NCBI GenBank assembly: GCA_026986155.1
Contig: JALSPC010000076.1
Span: forward strand, 1 to 44,703
DNA from: a bacterium
GTDB lineage: Bacteria > Desulfobacterota > S145-22
DNA: 44,703 nt
Direction of reading: 5' to 3'
Shown: in pieces, positions 36,621 through 44,703 of the stretch
How positions within the stretch are numbered: the first letter of the stretch is position 1
How the letters are laid out: the number at the start of each line of letters is the position of its first letter
Made by a program: the position numbers and the translations under genes
Notes under the pieces: model-generated
What the model was told of the DNA's origin: nothing
The model's input: the letters and a program-made list of their open reading frames with translations, nothing else
Databases searched by the model: none

Positions 36621-37235
36621 TTAGAATCCCAGTTTTGGAATGTTGCCCTTGACGTTCGTGCCCTTCAGTGTTGTCTTGACGGCGTGCAAGATGCTCATGC
36701 GATCCCGCTTGATATCCAGGTTCATCCCCACGCCGGTGATGTTGAATTTCTTGCCGAGTATCGTGACCCGGTCCCCTGTCGTGATGGCGGAGGTCTTGGA
36801 GGAATATTTAAGAGAATTCGTCCGAAGCTCGTAGCCGTCGCTACTCTTGATATGGACATTTCCTAGGAGCTCAACATCCTTTGTGGAAGGCCTAATCCGA
36901 CCCTGTTTTCCCGCAATGATGACGGTGCGCTTATCACTTCCGTAGTAAAGCATCTTGACAGAGTCCAGGGTAAGGAGATCCTTTCCCTGGTAATGATGGG
37001 CGACCTTGGCGTCGATCTCCCATTCGAGCTTTCCCTTTTTCGTCTTTTCATAATGAACATTTTCGAGTCTGAGATCCGGAAGGTTTTTAGATAGTTGCAC
37101 GATATTATTTGATTTCTTTGTGAAGTTTTTCAACTTGACGTTGATATAGATTACCGTGGAAACAGCGATGACGAAACCGCCGATGACGATGAGGAAGAAT
37201 AGCCTTAGCCGATTAATTTTTTTATGAATAGTCAT
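36621..37235 (-). CDS. lptC: LPS export protein LptC
   Basis: The 204-residue protein has one N-terminal membrane helix (LFFLIVIGGFVIAVSTVIYI) and then a periplasmic LptC domain of repeating strands (GKLEWEIDAKVAHHYQGKDLLTLDSV-like, IIAGKQGRI, VELLGNVHIKSSDGYELRTNSL). LptC passes LPS from LptBFG to LptA. It ends exactly where lptA begins and follows kdsD by eight bases. Confidence 0.9.
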   Translation of the reverse strand: MTIHKKINRLRLFFLIVIGGFVIAVSTVIYINVKLKNFTKKSNNIVQLSKNLPDLRLENVHYEKTKKGKLEWEIDAKVAHHYQGKDLLTLDSVKMLYYGSDKRTVIIAGKQGRIRPSTKDVELLGNVHIKSSDGYELRTNSLKYSSKTSAITTGDRVTILGKKFNITGVGMNLDIKRDRMSILHAVKTTLKGTNVKGNIPKLGF

Positions 37236-37243
37236 GGATAACT

Positions 37244-38206
37244 CTAATGGGCTCCGGCCTTCAGAAGGTCATGGATGTGAACGATGCCGATGGGGATTTG
37301 AGGCTCGTCAGCGTCGACCACGAAAAGGGAGGTAATCGCGTATTGCTCCATCTTCTGGATGGCCTCGGAGGCCAGGGCGTCCTTTTTGATACGTTTCGGG
37401 TTATAGGTCATGATATCCTTGGCGGTCTTTTCGAGGAGGTTGCCATCCTTTTCGATGGCCCTTCTCAGATCTCCGTCCGTGATGACCCCGACCATCCTTC
37501 CCTCGCGGTCACAAACGCAAGTCACGCCGAGGCGCTTGGAGGAGATCTCGTAAATGGTATCCTTGATGGGCGTGTCGGTGTCGACGACGGGAAGCTGTTC
37601 TCCCACATGCATCAGGTCTGCCACCTTGAGGAGGAGCCGCTTGCCAAGTGCGCCACCCGGGTGAAGCATGGCGAAATCTTTTTGTGTAAAACCGCGTCTT
37701 TCCAAGATGGTGACCGCAAGGGCGTCTCCCAGTGCCAGGGTCGCGGTGGTGCTGGAGGTGGGAATGAACCCGAAGGGACACGCCTCGGGCACGTCAACCC
37801 TGAGCAGAATGTCTCCCAGTTGTCCCAAGGATGACCCGGGGTTCTTCGTGATTACGATGGCTTTGACGCCCATGCGTTTGAGGGAGGAGACGATGCGAAC
37901 CACCTCCGGCGCCTCCCCGCTATTGGAGATGGCCAGGAGGATGTCTTCGTTTTCCACCATACCCAGATCGCCGTGCAGTGCCTCGGCGGGATGGAGGAAG
38001 AAAGAGGGGGTTCCCGTGCTGGAGAGGGTCGAGGCGATTTTCTGTGCGATGAGGCCGGATTTTCCAATCCCCGTGGTTACCACCTTGCCTTCACCGTTTA
38101 AGACCATCTCCACCGCTTGGCTGAAGGTATGATCGAGTTGCTCCGCCACCTCCCGAATGGCATCCGATTCCTTTAATAGGATTTCCTTCGCGCGCTTCAG
38201 GATCAT
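37244..38206 (-). CDS. kdsD: Arabinose-5-phosphate isomerase (KpsF/GutQ family)
   Basis: The enzyme turns ribulose 5-phosphate into arabinose 5-phosphate, the first step to Kdo for LPS. The 320-residue protein has an N-terminal SIS domain ([42 protein letters not shown]) and two C-terminal CBS domains (from about residue 205, ending [15 protein letters not shown]). The stop of pyrG overlaps its start as ATGA. kdsA, kdsB and kdsC, which usually accompany it in this cluster, are missing here. Confidence 0.93.
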   Translation of the reverse strand: MILKRAKEILLKESDAIREVAEQLDHTFSQAVEMVLNGEGKVVTTGIGKSGLIAQKIASTLSSTGTPSFFLHPAEALHGDLGMVENEDILLAISNSGEAPEVVRIVSSLKRMGVKAIVITKNPGSSLGQLGDILLRVDVPEACPFGFIPTSSTTATLALGDALAVTILERRGFTQKDFAMLHPGGALGKRLLLKVADLMHVGEQLPVVDTDTPIKDTIYEISSKRLGVTCVCDREGRMVGVITDGDLRRAIEKDGNLLEKTAKDIMTYNPKRIKKDALASEAIQKMEQYAITSLFVVDADEPQIPIGIVHIHDLLKAGAH

Positions 38207-39849
38207 GATGTCGTCTTGCTCCGAGTGTTTTCAAGCGAGGCCTTGATGAAGGCCGCAAAGAGGGGATGAGGCGCCCTTGGCAGGGACTTGAACTCGGGAT
38301 GAAACTGGCAACCGAGGAACCACGGATGATCCTTCAGCTCGATGATTTCGACCAGCTCCCCGTCCGGGGATTTTCCGCTGACAGTCATCCCGCTTTGGGT
38401 CAGGGTGCCGATGAACTTGTTGTTGAACTCGTACCGGTGCCGGTGCCGCTCGTGAATGGTTTCCTGCTTGTAAGCATCCCACGCGAGACTCGGCTGTGAA
38501 AGAATGCAGGGATAGGCTCCCAGCCGCATGGTGCCGCCCATGGGCACGGCTCCCTCGCGTTTCTGTAGCTGGTTTTCCTGGTCTCTCCAGTAGCTCATCC
38601 AGTAGATGACGGGGTAGGGGGTCTGGGGATCGAATTCCTCGCTGTGGGCGTTCTCCAGGCCCGCCACGTTCCGTGCGAATTCGATGACGGAAAGCTGCAT
38701 CCCGAGACAGATGCCCAGAAAGGGGACCTTTCGTGTCCGCGCATAGTGGATGGCGCGGATCTTGCCCTCAATTCCCCGGTTTCCGAATCCTCCCGGGACG
38801 ATGATACCGTCCGCGTCCTTCAGTTTCTCCTCCGCGTCCGCGTCCGATTCAAGGCTTTCCGAATCGATGTAGAGGTGTCTGATCTGACAGTCGTTGGCCA
38901 TGCCGCCGTGCGTGATGGCCTCGTTGAGGCTCTTGTAGGATTCGGTGAGATCCACGTACTTGCCCACGATGGCGATGGTTACGGTTTTCTTGGGGGACTT
39001 TATCTTGTCGACGATTGTCTCCCAATCGGAAAGATCCGGAGACTTCGTCCAGATGTTCAATTTCTCGACGATCTTTTCGTCCAATCCTTCCTTGTGGAAG
39101 ACGATAGGGACCTCGTAGATGGTGTCGACGTCCTTCGCCGTGATGACGGCATCCTCGTCCACGTTACAGAAAAGGGCGATTTTGGCCTTTACCTCCTTGG
39201 GCAGGAAGCGGTCCGTGCGACAAAGGATAATATCGGGCTGGATCCCGATACTGCGGAGCTCCTTGACGCTGTGCTGGGTCGGTTTCGTCTTGAGTTCCCC
39301 CGCAGTGGGGATGTAGGGGACAAGGGTCAGATGGATGTAGAGGGCGTTTTCCCTCCCCGCGTCCAGTTTGAACTGCCGGATGGCCTCCAGGAAGGGAAGC
39401 CCCTCAATGTCCCCAACGGTTCCGCCGATCTCCGTGATAACGATATCCACCCCGTTGGCAAGTTTCCGGATGTTGGACTTGATTTCCTCGGTTATGTGGG
39501 GGATGACCTGCACCGTGCCGCCCAGATAGTCCCCGCGCCGTTCCTTTGTGATGACGGCGTTGTAAATCTTTCCCGTCGTGCAGTTGTTATCCTTGGAGAG
39601 GGTCACGTGGGTATAACGTTCGTAATGGCCTAAATCCAAGTCGGTTTCCGCCCCATCGTCCGTCACGAAGACCTCTCCATGCTGAAAGGGATTCATCGTC
39701 CCCGGATCCACGTTGATATAGGGATCAAACTTCAAAAAGGTCACGGTCAGCCCGCGGCTTTCCATCAGGGCGCCAATGGAAGCCGAGGCCAGGCCTTTTC
39801 CCAGGGAGGAAACGACTCCGCCGGTAATGAAGATGAATTTGCTTCTCAT
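38203..39849 (-). CDS. pyrG: CTP synthase
   Basis: PyrG makes CTP from UTP, ATP and glutamine. The 548-residue protein has the synthetase domain ([42 protein letters not shown]) and the C-terminal glutaminase with the catalytic Cys in [10 protein letters not shown] and the FHPEF motif. CTP is needed to activate Kdo, which fits the LPS neighbours. It overlaps apgM and kdsD by four bases each. Confidence 0.97.
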   Translation of the reverse strand: MRSKFIFITGGVVSSLGKGLASASIGALMESRGLTVTFLKFDPYINVDPGTMNPFQHGEVFVTDDGAETDLDLGHYERYTHVTLSKDNNCTTGKIYNAVITKERRGDYLGGTVQVIPHITEEIKSNIRKLANGVDIVITEIGGTVGDIEGLPFLEAIRQFKLDAGRENALYIHLTLVPYIPTAGELKTKPTQHSVKELRSIGIQPDIILCRTDRFLPKEVKAKIALFCNVDEDAVITAKDVDTIYEVPIVFHKEGLDEKIVEKLNIWTKSPDLSDWETIVDKIKSPKKTVTIAIVGKYVDLTESYKSLNEAITHGGMANDCQIRHLYIDSESLESDADAEEKLKDADGIIVPGGFGNRGIEGKIRAIHYARTRKVPFLGICLGMQLSVIEFARNVAGLENAHSEEFDPQTPYPVIYWMSYWRDQENQLQKREGAVPMGGTMRLGAYPCILSQPSLAWDAYKQETIHERHRHRYEFNNKFIGTLTQSGMTVSGKSPDGELVEIIELKDHPWFLGCQFHPEFKSLPRAPHPLFAAFIKASLENTRSKTTS

Positions 39850-41078
39850 GAGGGCTCTCCGGGGTTAAGATTAGCGTTCAGCCAGGCCTCCAGCAACCGA
39901 TGGCCTTTCTTGAATTTTATGGGGCTCGCTTCCGCCCCCGTTTCCGAGAAGGGGGGGGGAGAATCGAGGAGAGAGCTGTAAGCTCCCTCCGAGTCGTAGG
40001 CGAGAAATGGGACGGTGCCGTTGGTGTGTGTGCGGAGGGACAAAGGGGTGGGGTGGTCGGGCAGGACGAGGAGCCGAAACGGCCGATACGCTTGAAGGGC
40101 GTCGAACATGGGACCCACCACGTGACGGTCGAAATCGGCGATGGCCCGAACCTTGTCCGCGAGGATGCCGCTGTGTCCCGCCTCGTCCGGGGCCTCCACG
40201 TGGAGGAAAACGAAGTCGTTGCCCTCGAGAATTTTCAAAGCGGCCGCGACCTTCCCCGCGTAATTCGTGTCGAGATACCCTGTGGCGCCTTCAACACGGG
40301 GAGCCTCCAACCCCGCGAGAATCCCGAGCCCTTTGATGAGGTCAACGGCGGAGACCACGCCGCCCGTAAGACCATAGAGTTCCTTGAAGGTGGGAAGGAC
40401 GGGTTTCTTCCCCTGCCCCCAGAGCCAGATGGAATTGGCCGGGTTTTCTCCCTTTGCCATTCTTTTCTGGTTGACGGGATGGTGCTTGAGGTAGATCTGC
40501 GCCGATGTCATCCACTGGATAATTTTCTCCGCGTCGGTCCCTTGGGGCATATAGTCGGCGATGCTCTGCTCGAGGATATCGTGCGGCGGCGTCAGGGCGA
40601 CATCATCGCCCCCGTTTTTCCAGACCATGAGATGCCGATAACTTACGCCGGGATGGAAACGTATCTCATTATCGGCCACGGCTTCGTTGAGGCCATTGAT
40701 AAGTTGTCTCGCCTCTTCGGAGGAGATGTGCCCGGCCGTGAAATCCCGCATGATAATGGACTGTCCCAGGACCTCCAGGGTTATCAGGTTGCACCGGTAA
40801 GCCACGTCCTTCGGGCCCAGGGCAATCCCCATGCTGGCGGCCTCAAGCGGCGCCCGGCCCGTGTAGTAACGCGCGGGATCATAGCCCATCAGGGAGAGTG
40901 TTGCCACGTCGCTCCCCGGCGGGAATCCCTCGGGTACGGTCCTGATTTCTCCGGTTAGGCCTAAGGCCGCGATTTTATCGATGTTCGGGGTTTCGGCAAA
41001 TTCCAGGGGGGTCTTCCCCCCCAGTTCCTGAATGGTTTCATCTGCCATCCCATCCCCGACGAGCACGACATACTTCAT
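39846..41078 (-). CDS. apgM: Archaeal-type cofactor-independent phosphoglycerate mutase (ApgM family)
   Basis: The 410-residue protein belongs to the alkaline-phosphatase superfamily: [13 protein letters not shown] at the start with a metal-binding Asp, the nucleophile region [14 protein letters not shown], then [16 protein letters not shown] and [16 protein letters not shown] with metal ligands. It would interconvert 3- and 2-phosphoglycerate. Some bacterial members have instead been linked to homoserine phosphorylation, so the substrate is not certain. It is the first gene of the LPS/rpoN/PTS string. The GGAGG (41098-41094) lies 15 bases from the ATG, further than usual. Confidence 0.85.
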   Translation of the reverse strand: MKYVVLVGDGMADETIQELGGKTPLEFAETPNIDKIAALGLTGEIRTVPEGFPPGSDVATLSLMGYDPARYYTGRAPLEAASMGIALGPKDVAYRCNLITLEVLGQSIIMRDFTAGHISSEEARQLINGLNEAVADNEIRFHPGVSYRHLMVWKNGGDDVALTPPHDILEQSIADYMPQGTDAEKIIQWMTSAQIYLKHHPVNQKRMAKGENPANSIWLWGQGKKPVLPTFKELYGLTGGVVSAVDLIKGLGILAGLEAPRVEGATGYLDTNYAGKVAAALKILEGNDFVFLHVEAPDEAGHSGILADKVRAIADFDRHVVGPMFDALQAYRPFRLLVLPDHPTPLSLRTHTNGTVPFLAYDSEGAYSSLLDSPPPFSETGAEASPIKFKKGHRLLEAWLNANLNPGEPS

Positions 41079-41107
41079 CTTCTTGTTAACATTACCTCCA
41101 TTCGTGA

Positions 41108-41136
41108 AAGATATATCAAGCCCCGCATAAAGTCAA
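41108..41136 (-). promoter_or_regulatory. Candidate promoter for the apgM-pyrG-lpt-rpoN-pts string
   Basis: On the minus strand TTGACT (41136-41131) is followed after 17 bases by TATCTT (41113-41108), about 30 bases before the apgM start. No other likely promoter was seen down to HPr, where genes overlap or abut almost throughout, though internal promoters (for example before rpoN) are possible. Confidence 0.45.
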
Positions 41137-41228
41137 TTGGAATTGGGTATGATTTTTGCCTGCGTTCCCTTGAAAAGGAGCGGGCGGTGTGCGATTTTGA
41201 ATAGAAAAACCATCAAAGGGAGGATGGT

Positions 41229-41813
41229 ATGCCGCTTGCCTTCGAGAGTCTGAGCCACGGAACCATCGCGTTCGGATTTTTCAACATCGAGACAGACCTT
41301 TTGCTTTTGGAGCACTATTTCACCTTTGCCACGGACTTTTGCGCGGCCGTCCGGGAAATGGCGCGGGAAGGGGGGCTCTCCGACCGTGTTTACGAATTAC
41401 CGGGATTCGACCTTCCTTACCAGGCGATCGGGGATCTTCATGGGGCCATCGCGGGGACCCGGCTGACGGGATTTATCGGCGAGGTCTACCGGCAATATCC
41501 GTTCCCCGCGCTGATGGAGGTATTCAAGCAGAATCCCGAAGGGTACCGGACGCGTCCCCTCGTGGAGGAAATCGTGGGACGTTATGGCGTAAGTATTCAT
41601 ATTCCGCTCCGCGCCGACGTGAAAGAGAGGGCAGTCGCCATCGGTGAGTATCTCTTTAGTTTCGAGGGATTTCACGACCTGTTGAACTATGTCTGGCGCG
41701 GGGGATACCCGCGCTGGAAGGAAGAGAAACGCCCCGATTACGTCCTTGAGATGGCCGAAGCGGTAAAGGCGAGCCGTTCCCCTGTTTTCGAGGGGATGAC
41801 CTTCGAGCCTTGA
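41229..41813 (+). CDS. Conserved-looking hypothetical protein
   Basis: The 194-residue soluble protein shows no signal peptide or membrane segment. Its opening HGTIAFGFFNIETDLLLLEHYFTFA-like region and the middle segment VSIHIPLRADVKERAVAIGEYLFSFEGFHDLL look well structured, but I cannot assign a family. GGGAGG precedes the ATG at 41229 and codon use is like that of its neighbours. It is divergent from apgM and convergent with the gene at 41829, with only 15 bases between their stops, so it is monocistronic. Confidence 0.7.
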   Translation: MPLAFESLSHGTIAFGFFNIETDLLLLEHYFTFATDFCAAVREMAREGGLSDRVYELPGFDLPYQAIGDLHGAIAGTRLTGFIGEVYRQYPFPALMEVFKQNPEGYRTRPLVEEIVGRYGVSIHIPLRADVKERAVAIGEYLFSFEGFHDLLNYVWRGGYPRWKEEKRPDYVLEMAEAVKASRSPVFEGMTFEP

Positions 41814-41828
41814 GTGTGCCATGCGGTC

Positions 41829-42329
41829 CTACTTCTCCAGGGCTTCGATGGTCTTGAACCGGGTGAATTTCCATTTTCCGTCGATTTTCGAGGCTTCAAT
41901 CTTAAGTTCACGAAACTCATCAAGGCGTTCCCGTGAAAGGGTAAGTCCCTTGAGTTGCCCCGTGCATGCGATCTCGGCCGCGCCGGATTCAGGCAATGTT
42001 ATCTTGATATCGTGGAATGACAGCCTTGCCTGGTGCACCTGGGACTGGAATCTCACGACGAGCTGGGCCATTTCGGCAGGCGCGTAGGCGCCCGAGATCC
42101 CGCTCGCGTCGAGAGAAAGTTTACAGGGATCGGCCATCAGATTCCTGATCTCCCTAATTTTTGCGAGAAGGGGTTTCCGCGCCTCACCCGGGGCGATGGA
42201 CACAACTCTTTCCAGCGCAAGGAGATTTTCCTTTATTTGCTGCCGGTCGCCTTTGCCGTGGTGAAGCCACAAAAAGACCGCGACGGCCAGGGCCAGGAAG
42301 ATAAAAACGACGAGAGATCTACGACTCAC
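41829..42329 (-). CDS. Small membrane-anchored protein, unknown
   Basis: From the GTG at 42329 the protein has about 166 residues: one N-terminal membrane helix (LVVFIFLALAVAVFLWL), then a periplasmic or cytoplasmic tail of about 140 residues with a helical segment (QQIKENLLALERVVS) and a beta-rich end. The GTG overlaps the lepB stop as GTGA (42329-42326), which decides the start. The open frame continues upstream through lepB without sense. No family is recognised. The tail (KIDGKWKFTRFKTIEALEK) resembles small lipid- or wall-associated accessory proteins only in general terms. Confidence 0.6.
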   Translation of the reverse strand: MSRRSLVVFIFLALAVAVFLWLHHGKGDRQQIKENLLALERVVSIAPGEARKPLLAKIREIRNLMADPCKLSLDASGISGAYAPAEMAQLVVRFQSQVHQARLSFHDIKITLPESGAAEIACTGQLKGLTLSRERLDEFRELKIEASKIDGKWKFTRFKTIEALEK

Positions 42330-42823
42330 CACAGCGCCTTCCCCACGATCCTTGAAGCGGGGACCTGCCCGAAGACCTGGTTTTCTATCGTCATCTTCCG
42401 GTTGTCTCCCACCACGTAGACGTGTCTGGGCTTGACCTTCCGCGGCGGCAGGTCCCAGTCGCATTCCGTAACCACGTAGGTCTCGGGCCTGACTTTTCCG
42501 TTGACATAGAGATAGCCGTCCTGGAAGGCTACCACGTTGCCCGCCATGGCCACGACCCGTTTCATGTACATAACGCGCGTTCCGGCCATGCGGATGAATA
42601 CCACGTCACCCACACTGGGGGGATGAAAGAAGTAGGGGACCCGGCAGCAAAAGTTGAAGCTCCCATCGTGGTAAGTCGGTTCCATGCTGATTCCCTCGAT
42701 ACGCACGGGGATGCATATCTTAGAAAAGAAGACGATGGCAAGGGCGGCAATAATGACAAGGCGAAGGAGATAGGAAAGGGAAAACCGGGGAAGAAAAAAG
42801 GACCTGAACCGGCTTTCACCCAT
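42326..42823 (-). CDS. lepB: Signal peptidase I
   Basis: The 165-residue protein cleaves signal peptides of exported proteins. It has one N-terminal membrane helix and the catalytic dyad Ser46 in GISMEPTY and Lys88 in MYMKRVVAM. The later VVGDNR motif is also present. It is shorter than E. coli LepB (about 320 residues), in the range of minimal S26 enzymes. Such short forms sometimes occur as extra copies, so this may not be the only one in the genome. It lies eight bases after mltF and overlaps the downstream small gene. Confidence 0.88.
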   Translation of the reverse strand: MGESRFRSFFLPRFSLSYLLRLVIIAALAIVFFSKICIPVRIEGISMEPTYHDGSFNFCCRVPYFFHPPSVGDVVFIRMAGTRVMYMKRVVAMAGNVVAFQDGYLYVNGKVRPETYVVTECDWDLPPRKVKPRHVYVVGDNRKMTIENQVFGQVPASRIVGKALW

Positions 42824-42831
42824 TGAATTCT

Positions 42832-44340
42832 TTAACCTTTTTTCTTGATAATCTTTTTAAGTTCCTTGATACGTTGAAGTTTCTGAAAGTAGAGCTTGTA
42901 GGCTACGTAATACTTGGTAATGTTCGATACGTATTCCACCGTTTCCCGCCCGATTTTTTCCGAGGCGATTTGTTCAACGTTGTAGAACCAGCGGTTGGGG
43001 TTGAGGCCGCGCTTTTTCGCGATGCGCCGGAGCCTGTTTATCTTGTTTGGACCCGCGTTGTAGGCCGCCCACGAAAAGAAAACCTGGTCCAGGGGATCGA
43101 TATGTTTGTCGTTGAAGAAATTCTCCCGCAGGTAATCGAGGTATTTCACGCCGGCGTGGATGTTGTTCTCTAACTTATAGACGTTGTGGATACCGATATT
43201 CTTGTCGGAGGCCGTCTTGGGGAGGACCTGCAAAACACCCACGGCTCCAGAGGGGCTCTTCTTCTGGTTTAATCCCGATTCCTGGTAGGCCTGGGCCGCA
43301 ATCATGTACCATGTGAATCCGTATTTCTTCCCGTATTTCTTAAAAAGGTATTCCATAGTCTTAAGTTTCCTTAACTCGCTCTTGGAAACGGGGTTTTTTA
43401 TCCACTTCGTCAGGGCGTAGTATCGCGTGAAGAGGATGTTCCCAAGATGGCTGCCCTTCTTGTTCCTTTTCAGAAAGGCGTTAAGGCTTTTGCGAAACCT
43501 CGGGGCTCCTTTTCTCACGGCCCAGGCGATCTTTCCGCCCTCGCTCACGGAGATATTCGGGTAGATCTTGATATTTTTCAAGACCTTCGACCAAATCTTC
43601 GCGATGTGATTATCGGCCACCGTGTACTTGAAGGTCCCGGCATTGACCAGCTCCAGGATATCTTCCGTCCCGAGGTATTTTTCAAGGACGACGATCCGAA
43701 CGGGCTTCTTGTGCCTCGACTTCAGCCTGCCGTTCAAGTTTCTCAGGTGCTGAATGTAACTGCTTCCCTGGCGGACGTAAATTTTTTTGCCGGCCAAACC
43801 GTAAACGCTTTTCAAGGGTTTCACGTTCTTGTTCGTCACCACGATTTCCCTGACGTTTTTGAGATAAGGATAGGTGAAATCGACCAGTTTCTTGCGTCCC
43901 GGTGTGATGGTAAGCCCCGCCGCCGCGATGTCGCCCTTTCCCTGCCGCAGGTTTTTCAGGAGATCGCTGAATGGAACAGGGATATACAGAATTTTAACCC
44001 ACTTTTTTTTCTTTCTTTTCCTGTTCAGGTATTTTTCATACTGGTTCAGCATCTCATATTCGAAACCGTGCAGCCTTCCCTTTTCGATGAAGAAGTTTGT
44101 TTTACTGTAGGCCACCAGGGCCCGGATGTAGCGTCGTTTAATAAGGGCGGGAAGGTCTCCTTTGAAGGGCTGCAAGGCCCTTTTCACAGCGATATCTGGG
44201 TTGAAGGCGGCTTTTCGGGTTGGCGAGGCGAAGACGCCCCCGACGGTGATGGCGAGAAGGAAAAGGATGATAGGAACGACAACAGCGTGAAGGTGGAATC
44301 GGCGCGCTGGCGCCTGGTTAGTTAATATTGAAAGTTTCAT
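42832..44340 (-). CDS. mltF: MltF-type membrane-bound lytic murein transglycosylase
   Basis: The 502-residue protein has an N-terminal hydrophobic segment (VVVPIILFLLAITVGGVFA). A family 3 solute-binding domain follows at about residues 70-300 (ALVAYSKTNFFIEKGRLHGFEYEML and the TYPYLKNVREIVVTNK block). A C-terminal SLT domain has the catalytic Glu354 in YQESGLN and the GAVGVLQVLPKTA segment. It should cleave peptidoglycan with formation of 1,6-anhydro sugars, the binding domain sensing muropeptides. The 189-base upstream region holds no clear promoter. It is followed by lepB. Confidence 0.9.
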   Translation of the reverse strand: MKLSILTNQAPARRFHLHAVVVPIILFLLAITVGGVFASPTRKAAFNPDIAVKRALQPFKGDLPALIKRRYIRALVAYSKTNFFIEKGRLHGFEYEMLNQYEKYLNRKRKKKKWVKILYIPVPFSDLLKNLRQGKGDIAAAGLTITPGRKKLVDFTYPYLKNVREIVVTNKNVKPLKSVYGLAGKKIYVRQGSSYIQHLRNLNGRLKSRHKKPVRIVVLEKYLGTEDILELVNAGTFKYTVADNHIAKIWSKVLKNIKIYPNISVSEGGKIAWAVRKGAPRFRKSLNAFLKRNKKGSHLGNILFTRYYALTKWIKNPVSKSELRKLKTMEYLFKKYGKKYGFTWYMIAAQAYQESGLNQKKSPSGAVGVLQVLPKTASDKNIGIHNVYKLENNIHAGVKYLDYLRENFFNDKHIDPLDQVFFSWAAYNAGPNKINRLRRIAKKRGLNPNRWFYNVEQIASEKIGRETVEYVSNITKYYVAYKLYFQKLQRIKELKKIIKKKG

Positions 44341-44353
44341 GAATAATCCTTGC

Positions 44354-44401
44354 GCGGGTTTTAAATTTATTGAAAAAGATAACCCATGTCCCGAAACCCG
44401 C
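44354..44401. repeat. Inverted repeat in the mltF leader
   Basis: GCGGGTTT (44354-44361) and AAACCCGC (44394-44401) are perfect inverted copies 32 bases apart, just upstream of the mltF start. They could form a leader hairpin. There is no T-run next to it, so it is not a typical terminator. The remainder of 44341-44529 shows nothing else. Confidence 0.4.
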
Positions 44402-44529
44402 TTTCACATCATATATTCTAAATATACCACATCTTTCGGAAGCCACAAAGGTCAACACCAAGAACGATAACCTCGGCAAGGGAAAAACTTGAAAATTGAG
44501 GGCTGTAATTACCGTGGACTGCAAACTCG

Positions 44530-44564
44530 AAAAAAAGGGAGTTAGAACAAATTTCTAACTCCCT
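44530..44564 (-). terminator. Strong rho-independent terminator after tRNA-fMet
   Basis: On the minus strand AGGGAGTTAGAA (44564-44553 read as complement) pairs perfectly with TTCTAACTCCCT over 12 bases around a five-base loop, followed by a T7 run (44536-44530). It begins 13 bases after the CCA of the tRNA. Confidence 0.9.
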
Positions 44565-44576
44565 GAAAAAACTATT

Positions 44577-44653
<77 letters not shown>

Positions 44654-44665
44654 TTGACGGGTAAA

Positions 44666-44694
44666 TATATAACCCATTCCCCTTTATCTGTCAA
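44666..44694 (-). promoter_or_regulatory. Strong promoter for tRNA-fMet
   Basis: On the minus strand TTGACA (44694-44689) is separated by exactly 17 bases from TATATA (44671-44666), placing the transcript start about six bases before the tRNA 5' end at 44653. Confidence 0.75.
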
Positions 44695-44703
44695 GATAAT
44701 TGT

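Noticed and set aside
39900-40958. 352-codon + strand frame opposite apgM
   Set aside because: Antisense shadow of a conserved enzyme gene.

Overview
The window reads as chromosomal DNA from an anaerobic, diderm, GC-rich bacterium, most likely a member of the old Deltaproteobacteria (Desulfobacterota). The grounds are gene content and order: an Lpt lipopolysaccharide-export operon running into rpoN, hpf, ptsN, hprK, rapZ and a small PTS regulatory set; a folate-dependent TrmFO; a UbiA/UbiD pair of the futalosine menaquinone type; an archaeal-type phosphoglycerate mutase; and a short-form S-adenosylhomocysteinase. This assignment is inference from gene families, with no rRNA in view.

Layout. 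Positions 1-2223 (+) hold the tail of an unknown gene, a flippase-like membrane protein and a Tat-exported metallo-beta-lactamase-fold protein closed by a UUCG terminator. Positions 2276-6575 (-) hold a three-gene set: a large AsmA/YdbH-like protein, a YdbL-like lipoprotein whose N-terminus looks like YnbE, and a peptide-type solute-binding protein. Positions 6736-17735 (+) run guaB, two AT-rich membrane-protein genes of unknown role, guaA, dnaE and pgi. The two middle genes split the usual guaB-guaA pair. A strong palindromic terminator separates pgi from a convergent, apparently exported homologue of 2-keto-4-pentenoate hydratase.

Positions 18836-19984 (+) encode a YihY-family membrane protein whose 5' end lies in a frame without a standard start codon. 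From 30197 down to 20031 (-) runs a long gene string: metK, ahcY, a DUF2007 protein, an MqnL-like UbiD decarboxylase, an MqnP-like UbiA prenyltransferase, an ABC importer (binding protein, ATPase, permease), trmFO, a small four-cysteine protein and a lipase-like hydrolase. This joins the SAM cycle, menaquinone synthesis and an uncharacterised importer.

From 41078 down to 30340 (-) runs a second long string: apgM, pyrG, kdsD, lptC, lptA, lptB, rpoN, hpf, ptsN, hprK, rapZ, a mannose-type EIIA and HPr. It couples CTP and Kdo precursor supply, LPS export, sigma-54, ribosome hibernation and a regulatory PTS. An orphan gene follows on the + strand (41229-41813). Then on the - strand come a small membrane-anchored protein, signal peptidase I, an MltF-type lytic transglycosylase and initiator tRNA-fMet with its own promoter and terminator.

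No CRISPR array, rRNA, insertion sequence or phage gene was seen. The best candidates for undescribed biology are the AT-rich TPR/zinc-ribbon plus DUF4388 pair inside guaB-guaA, the apparent YnbE-YdbL fusion, the exported MhpD homologue, and the ABC importer embedded beside mqnL-mqnP.
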